Positions 5,938 to 10,801 of a stretch of 10,801 bases of DNA are shown piece after piece. Numbering within the stretch: the stretch's first letter is position 1; each line of letters begins with the position of its first letter. Below the pieces are notes generated by a model. The model was not told where the DNA came from and made no database searches. It worked only from the letters and a program-made list of their open reading frames with translations. The stretch is taken from positions 1 through 10,801 of the forward strand of contig CALCOR010000160.1 in assembly GCA_937897085.1 (NCBI GenBank). The letters are read 5' to 3'. This stretch comes from an uncultured euryarchaeote (lineage in GTDB: Archaea; Thermoplasmatota; Poseidoniia; Poseidoniales; Thalassarchaeaceae). A program made the position numbers and the translations under genes.

Positions 5938-8900
5938 ATGCCAGCAGGATGGGACGAGCAACGGCTCTCAGCCGAGATTGACGCCTATCAGGAGTGGCTC
6001 GACGAGCGCGCTGACGAGATCTATCTTGTCGCCGAAGAGGCGAAGGCGCTCGGCAAGGACTTCAGCGAGGTGGTCGAGATACCGCGGGCCGCCGATCTCG
6101 CTGGGCGCACCGAGAAGCTGCTTGAGGAGTATCTGGACGGCATGGAGATTGAAACCGAGTTGCGCCAACTGCTGCTGGAGGAGGACCGCGAGACGACCGC
6201 CATCGAGATGGCCACTCGTGTCGCTAGGCGCATGCACACCCGCACGAAGGATCTCGTTAAGGCGATTGATACCGGCTTGCGCGTTGGTCTCGCCATCCTC
6301 ACCGAGGCGGTGCTGGTCGCTCCGCTCGAGGGCATCGGCCGTGTCCAACTGCTGCACAACGAGGACGGCTCACAGTTCGTCTCCATCGATTTCTGCGGTC
6401 CCATCCGCGCCGCAGGCGGTACCGCCCAGGCGCTCGCCGTGCTCATCGCCGACGTCATTCGCCGCGAACTCGGGGTAGGCGCGTACAAGGCTCGCTTCGA
6501 TGAGGTGGAGCGGGTGAAGGAGGAGTTCGGTCTCTACCGCGGCAACCTGCAGTACCGCCCGCCGCCCGAGGAGGTGGAGATGATCGTACCTGCCTGCCCT
6601 GTGATGGTGAACGGGGAGTCGACGGAGAACATCGAATGCTCTGGTTTCCGTGATCTCGAGAACATCGAGGGAAACCGCGTGCGCGGTGGAGTCGTGCTGG
6701 TCATAGGGGAGGGACTGTGCTTGAAAGCGCCCAAGGTGCAGAAGCACACAGAGAGATTGCAGGTGTCCGGCTGGGAATTCATCACCCACTTCGCCAACAA
6801 GGGGAAGGATTCCGAGGAGAATGGTCAGGCCAGCCGACACAGACGCAGAATCGAAACGAACTCTCGCTTCATGGACGACATCATCGCCGGCCGTCCGGTG
6901 TTCGGAGAGCCCTCCAAACCAGGGGGCTTCCGCCTGCGCTACGGGCGTACGCGCGCTACCGGCCTTGCCGCAGGTGCGCTCAACCCCGTGACCATGCACG
7001 CGCTCGGTGAGTTCATCGCCGTCGGGACGCAGATGAAGATCGAGCGGCCCGGCAAAGCGTGCGCAGTCACACCCTCACACGATATCGAGGGGCCATGGGT
7101 GCTGTTCAGTGACGGAAATTTCGGCAGGATCGACCTGCTCGATGGCTGGAACCAGCTGGACGAGGCACCAGAGTGCATCTGGGACAACGGGGAGTTGATG
7201 CTCGGCTACGGTGAATTCCTCGAGAACAACAAGCCGTTGGTGCCATCGGCGTACAACCGCGACTGGTGGGCGGCAGACATCATCGCGGGACTCGTAGATG
7301 AGGACGCTGTCATCGACCTTGCCCAGTTGCTTGGCCTCCAGCGCTCTGAACTGCCCGAAGGCGTCCCTGTGACAGAGGTGGGGGGAGATGCGGTCAAGTC
7401 GGCGAGGAGCGGACGGCTGTGGAATCGCTTCCTGCGCGACATGCTCGTCGATTGGGAGGTGGCGAAGGGGATCATCGCTCGATTCCAGACAGCGGTGCCT
7501 TCTCCGTGGAACCTCTGGTGGGCCGACCTGCCGCTCGAGTGGACCGCACCGCTACGGGACCAACTGCTGAGAGCGACGACCGAACCGGGTTCTGCGGGAG
7601 CTCAGGATGGCTGGCGTGAATGGAACCCAGACGCAGCACGGCTGCGCCTTCCTACAGGCAGCAGCAGTGGGAAGCAGATTCGGTTGGTGGCAGCGAGAGA
7701 TGCTTCCGGAGTCGAGGTGCAACCCGATCGATTCCTTGAATCACTGCTCGTCGATCACGGCCTCGTCAAGTCCGCCTGTTTGGTACTGGGCGTGGCGCAT
7801 ATCCATGACGGCGATGATCTGCTTCTGCTCGAAGGCTGGGAGGGGCTGCTCGACGGACTCGGACTCGAGCAGGTCGATGGGGAGGTACGCTCGCGTACGG
7901 AACTCATCGCGAACCTCGACGAACGCCTCTCTCGAATCGCGCACGCGCGCCAGGTGGTGAGCAACGAGCGGCTCAGGAAGAAACTGATCGGAGCGGAGCA
8001 GGACGCCGTGCGCACTCAGGCGGAGACAGCAGCGCGTCAGCGAGGTGAGAGCATCGCCGCCACTGAGCGTGCTGGCGAGGACGCAGCCGGTGAGATCGAA
8101 GACGAGGGTCCCGAGGATGCAAATCGTCTGGAAGCTGCCGAGGCGCTGCTTGACGAGCATGAGGTCGACAGCACGATCTGGCTGGTGCGCCGCATCAGTG
8201 AACTGCGCTGGGAGAACGCCGCGCCGGTGCGCATAGGCGCGCGCATGGCGCGGCCGGAGAAGGCGGCGCACCGCGAAATGAAGCCCGCTGTCCACGCCCT
8301 GTTCCCAATCGCCACCGAAGGAGGCCCGCAGCGCCTGCTCCAAGCGGCGGCTGAACGTGGCTCTCTGCGCGTGCAACTCGGTGTGCGTGAATGCGTTCGC
8401 TGCGGCCTCCCCTCTCCGATGCTGAACTGTCATCATCGGATCGTGCCAGACGAGCATGCAACCTGCGGTGGCCGCACTGTCGAGAAGCAGCAGAGGCGCC
8501 CCTCCTGGCGCCGCCGCCGAGGCGAGTATCAATCGCTGCCCCTGCCACAGATGCTGGAGTCGGTGCGGGAGGGCTTGGGACTCGACCGTCTGCCGAAGAA
8601 GGTGAAATGCGTCAAGGGACTGATTTCAGCAAGTTGTACCCCTGAACCACTGGAGAAAGGGGTGTTACGGGCGAAGCACGGGCTACCAGTGTTCCGCGAT
8701 GGCACCATCCGCTTCGACATGAGCGACGTACCGGTGACCCATTTCCGGCCGTGTGAGATAGGCACATCTTGGAAGCGCCTGAAGGAACTCGGCTACACGC
8801 ACGACATCGACGGTGAGCGGCTGGCCTCCGACGAGCAACTGCTGGAACTCTACCCGCAGGACATGATTCCGTCGCGTAATTCCATCGAGCATCTCAGTGC

Positions 8901-9918
8901 CATCTGCGCTTTCATCGACGACCTGCTCACCCGTTTCTACGGTCTCGATCCGTTCTATTCCTTGGAGACGGAATCAGACCTCGTCGGCCAACTCGCCATC
9001 GGGCTCGCCCCGCACACCTCAGGTGGGGTGCTGTGCCGCATCATCGGATTCACCAAAGCCTCTGGTGGATACGCCCACACCCTGTTTCACGCCGCAAAAC
9101 GGAGAAATTGCGATGGAGATGAAGATTCAATCATGTTGCTGCTCGACGGCCTGCTCAACTTCTCTCGCGAGATCCTTCCCGCCAACCGCGGCGGCCGCAT
9201 GGACGCACCGTTGGTGCTTACCACCCGGCTGAATCCCACTGAACTCGACAAGGAGGCGCTCAACGTCGACTGCGCCTGGTTCTACGACCGTCGCTTCTTC
9301 GAGGCGACGCTCACACAGCCACACCCCAAGGAGCTCGACGACAGCATGGACTACGCCGAGCGGCGCATCGGCAGCATCGGTGCGGTTCGTGGTTACGGAT
9401 TCACACATGGACTGGACTCGCTGGACTCGGGGCCGACTAATTCGGCGTACAAGATCCTGGAGACGATGGTGGACAAGATGAATGCCCAGTTGGAGCTTGG
9501 AGGAAGACTACGCTCCGTAGACGTGCAGACCGTCGCTTCCTTGGTGGTGGAGGGACACTTCTTCCCCGACCTGCGCGGCAACCTTGTCGCCTTCACCCGC
9601 CAGAAGGTCAGGTGCGGTCGTTGCGGCTATTCATACCGCCGCCTGCCGCTCGCCGGCAAGTGCATCCGTCGTCGCCGTGGAGGAAGGGAATCAGGGCTGT
9701 GGGGCCGTTCGAGCGGGCAGGACCAGTGTGGGGGCAACCTGATCATGACGGTGTCAGAGGGAGCCGTCCGCAAATACGTCAAGGTGGCAGAGCACGTTAT
9801 GGAAACCTACGACACGTCGGTATACACGCAGCAGAAGTATACCTGGCTTGCTGAAACACTCGACGGATTGTTTGCCAACGAGCGCATCAAGGTCTACACC
9901 CTCGACGACTTCGTCTGA
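5938..9918 (+). CDS. polC: DNA polymerase D large (catalytic) subunit DP2
   Basis: The protein has 1326 residues, full length for the family and without an intein. With the small subunit DP1 (exonuclease, not in the window) DP2 forms PolD, the archaeal replicative polymerase with a two-barrel active site related to RNA polymerase. Conserved blocks in order are CGPIRAAGGTAQA (153-165), YRPPPEEVEMIVPACPVMVN (206-225), IGARMARPEKA (766-776) and the active site RRNCDGDED (1055-1063), in which Asn1057, Asp1059 and Asp1061 correspond to the metal-binding residues. A charged, probably coiled-coil linker runs from about 675 to 745. Putative zinc ligands are C819, C822, C831 (with H832, H833) and C843, and near the C-terminus C1226, C1229, C1242 and C1264. 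The last residues, TLDDFV, resemble the hydrophobic half of a PCNA-interacting box. Start ATG 5938 follows GAGGG by six bases. The pyrE gene is divergent. Confidence 0.97.
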   Translation: MPAGWDEQRLSAEIDAYQEWLDERADEIYLVAEEAKALGKDFSEVVEIPRAADLAGRTEKLLEEYLDGMEIETELRQLLLEEDRETTAIEMATRVARRMHTRTKDLVKAIDTGLRVGLAILTEAVLVAPLEGIGRVQLLHNEDGSQFVSIDFCGPIRAAGGTAQALAVLIADVIRRELGVGAYKARFDEVERVKEEFGLYRGNLQYRPPPEEVEMIVPACPVMVNGESTENIECSGFRDLENIEGNRVRGGVVLVIGEGLCLKAPKVQKHTERLQVSGWEFITHFANKGKDSEENGQASRHRRRIETNSRFMDDIIAGRPVFGEPSKPGGFRLRYGRTRATGLAAGALNPVTMHALGEFIAVGTQMKIERPGKACAVTPSHDIEGPWVLFSDGNFGRIDLLDGWNQLDEAPECIWDNGELMLGYGEFLENNKPLVPSAYNRDWWAADIIAGLVDEDAVIDLAQLLGLQRSELPEGVPVTEVGGDAVKSARSGRLWNRFLRDMLVDWEVAKGIIARFQTAVPSPWNLWWADLPLEWTAPLRDQLLRATTEPGSAGAQDGWREWNPDAARLRLPTGSSSGKQIRLVAARDASGVEVQPDRFLESLLVDHGLVKSACLVLGVAHIHDGDDLLLLEGWEGLLDGLGLEQVDGEVRSRTELIANLDERLSRIAHARQVVSNERLRKKLIGAEQDAVRTQAETAARQRGESIAATERAGEDAAGEIEDEGPEDANRLEAAEALLDEHEVDSTIWLVRRISELRWENAAPVRIGARMARPEKAAHREMKPAVHALFPIATEGGPQRLLQAAAERGSLRVQLGVRECVRCGLPSPMLNCHHRIVPDEHATCGGRTVEKQQRRPSWRRRRGEYQSLPLPQMLESVREGLGLDRLPKKVKCVKGLISASCTPEPLEKGVLRAKHGLPVFRDGTIRFDMSDVPVTHFRPCEIGTSWKRLKELGYTHDIDGERLASDEQLLELYPQDMIPSRNSIEHLSAICAFIDDLLTRFYGLDPFYSLETESDLVGQLAIGLAPHTSGGVLCRIIGFTKASGGYAHTLFHAAKRRNCDGDEDSIMLLLDGLLNFSREILPANRGGRMDAPLVLTTRLNPTELDKEALNVDCAWFYDRRFFEATLTQPHPKELDDSMDYAERRIGSIGAVRGYGFTHGLDSLDSGPTNSAYKILETMVDKMNAQLELGGRLRSVDVQTVASLVVEGHFFPDLRGNLVAFTRQKVRCGRCGYSYRRLPLAGKCIRRRRGGRESGLWGRSSGQDQCGGNLIMTVSEGAVRKYVKVAEHVMETYDTSVYTQQKYTWLAETLDGLFANERIKVYTLDDFV

Positions 9919-9938
9919 GGAACCCGGCCCCCCGGTTT

Positions 9939-9961
9939 CCTTCCTCTGGAAGGGTGATTTT
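9939..9961 (+). terminator. Hairpin and T-run after the DP2 gene
   Basis: CCTTCC (9939-9944) pairs with GGAAGG (9948-9953) around a 3-base loop, 20 bases after the DP2 stop codon, and TTTT follows at 9958-9961. A weaker GC-rich hairpin precedes it (9921-9937). This is a reasonable stop for DP2 transcription, although archaeal termination depends mainly on the T-run. Confidence 0.4.
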
Positions 9962-10169
9962 CCCGTCATCCGGGTCAGCGCTTATAACGCGCTGGCAAAT
10001 TGGCCGACCATGGCCAGACCGGGGCGTCATTCATCGCCTGTCCTCCTCAGGTTTTCGGTCAGGCCTGGGTCGCATTCACTTGCGGTCCTCACTCAAACCG
10101 GGCCATCCCCGTCCTGATGTGATCTGCGGGGGTCACTCAGGGCGGCGGTGCGCCCATCTCGTGGAGATT
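9962..10169. other. Convergent spacer between DP2 and the fatty acid hydroxylase gene
   Basis: No coding sequence is supported here. One clear hairpin is present: CAGCGC (9976-9981) with GCGCTG (9989-9994) and the loop TTATAAC. A second, short one is TGGCC/GGCCA at 10001-10016. They may be termination or processing elements for either converging transcript. I found no tRNA, no C/D box pair and no repeat array. Confidence 0.4.
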
Positions 10170-10801
10170 CTAATCACGAAACTGCGGGCGATAGTTGCCT
10201 CTCTTTCGGAAGGTCGATCTCCAGATACCCTTCACAACCTGTTTAGAGAATCTCCACCACGATCCAATCGTGCGAAATGGATGGATGAAAAATTGTAGCG
10301 GATTGCCCCAATCTCGAATTGGATGCATCAACTGACCAAGCATACCTTCGGGTAGTTCATCATCAACTCCATATTTCTCAGGGCGCTTGTCAGGGGGCAT
10401 GTAATAGGTCCCGAACACGATATCCCAGAGAGGAAGGAAGCCTGCATAATTCGAGCAGTGAGCCTCCTTCTCGTTGGCATGATGCCAGTGATGGAACTCG
10501 GGTGTTGGAATAAGACGATGCAATGGACGTAGTTTCCAACCTACGTTGGCGTGTAGGAATAAACCGGTGATTATCTGAAGCACAGCGAGGATTCCACTTG
10601 TCTCAGGACTGAATCCGGCGAAGATCAAGAAAAAGAAACCGGGGCCAATCAAAGCGAAATCCATGGGGTGGATTCGGAATCCACTGATCCAATCCATGTG
10701 CTCAGGAGAATGGTGGATGGAATGGAATTTCCAGAGTTCAGGGACCTCATGATACCAACGATGTGCCCAATATCCAAAGAAATCGAACAGCATGAATGCG
10801 A
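10170..10801 (-). CDS. Fatty acid hydroxylase / sterol desaturase superfamily protein, 5'-truncated by the window edge
   Basis: About 209 C-terminal residues are visible, and the frame stays open to the edge, so the start is outside the window. The family consists of membrane di-iron oxygenases that hydroxylate or desaturate lipids using O2. The histidine clusters that bind the two irons are present; numbering from the Met at 10793, they are HRWYH (11-15), HSIHH (24-28) and HHWHH (101-105), followed by the typical SNYAGFLPLWDIVFGTYY (114-131). Two hydrophobic segments (about 46-62 and 64-82) would be membrane helices, and the C-terminus is basic and cytoplasmic. The histidine spacing fits carotenoid, sterol or fatty-acid modifying members alike, so the substrate cannot be named. 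Its base composition is lower in GC than the rest (28 of 60 in 10501-10560, against 39 of 60 in a DP2 line), which hints at separate acquisition. The stop is TAG and the gene converges with DP2. Confidence 0.92.
   Translation of the reverse strand, partial: AFMLFDFFGYWAHRWYHEVPELWKFHSIHHSPEHMDWISGFRIHPMDFALIGPGFFFLIFAGFSPETSGILAVLQIITGLFLHANVGWKLRPLHRLIPTPEFHHWHHANEKEAHCSNYAGFLPLWDIVFGTYYMPPDKRPEKYGVDDELPEGMLGQLMHPIRDWGNPLQFFIHPFRTIGSWWRFSKQVVKGIWRSTFRKRGNYRPQFRD

Noticed and set aside
7741..8532. A 263-codon open frame on the - strand inside the DP2 gene
   Set aside because: It is antisense to a well conserved part of DP2, has no family signature, and is explained by the GC-rich codon pattern of the real gene.
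9061..9140. Intein at the DP2 active site
   Set aside because: Some archaeal DP2 genes carry an intein near the catalytic motif; here RRNCDGDED is followed directly by the normal polymerase sequence, so there is none.

Overview
The window looks like a chromosomal segment of a euryarchaeon, most likely a marine member of the Thermoplasmatota (Marine Group II/III type). The main evidence is a complete DP2 catalytic subunit of the archaeal family D DNA polymerase. Supporting signs are archaeal TATA-box promoters with almost no leader before the start codon, an M32 carboxypeptidase, a class II fumarase and a cyclophilin. Most genes are GC-rich (one sampled 60-base line in DP2 is 65% GC). The lineage is inferred from gene content only, and nothing here fixes the species.

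Layout. Bases 1-1792 (+ strand) hold the C-terminal part of an M32 metallocarboxypeptidase and, 33 bases on, a 393-residue cytoplasmic beta-propeller-like protein. Bases 1793-2878 form a roughly 1.1 kb gap without a convincing protein gene. It starts with a strong AT-rich promoter, continues as a purine-rich stretch dense in hairpins (several with UUCG, CUCG or GNRA loops), includes a 10-base purine tandem repeat, and ends in a long stable hairpin followed by a T-run. I read it as a candidate structured non-coding RNA of about 0.9 kb on the + strand. Bases 2879-5773 (- strand) carry, in transcription order, orotate phosphoribosyltransferase (pyrE), a cyclophilin-type peptidyl-prolyl isomerase, and a class II fumarase with an N-terminal ribbon-helix-helix DNA-binding domain. 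The fumarase has its own promoter. A 164-base divergent spacer separates pyrE from DP2 (5938-9918, +). After a convergent 251-base spacer, the window ends in a 5'-truncated, AT-richer fatty acid hydroxylase / sterol desaturase family gene (-).

How the parts relate. The fumarase (TCA cycle), pyrE (pyrimidine synthesis), cyclophilin (protein folding) and DP2 (replication) are housekeeping functions with no single shared pathway. The two items that stand out are the candidate large RNA and the RHH-fumarase fusion. The fusion suggests an enzyme that may bind DNA, perhaps its own promoter, where an inverted repeat lies just upstream of the TATA box. The promoters of the candidate RNA and of the fumarase gene share an identical 9-base TATA core (ATATTTAAT), which independently supports transcription of the gap region.
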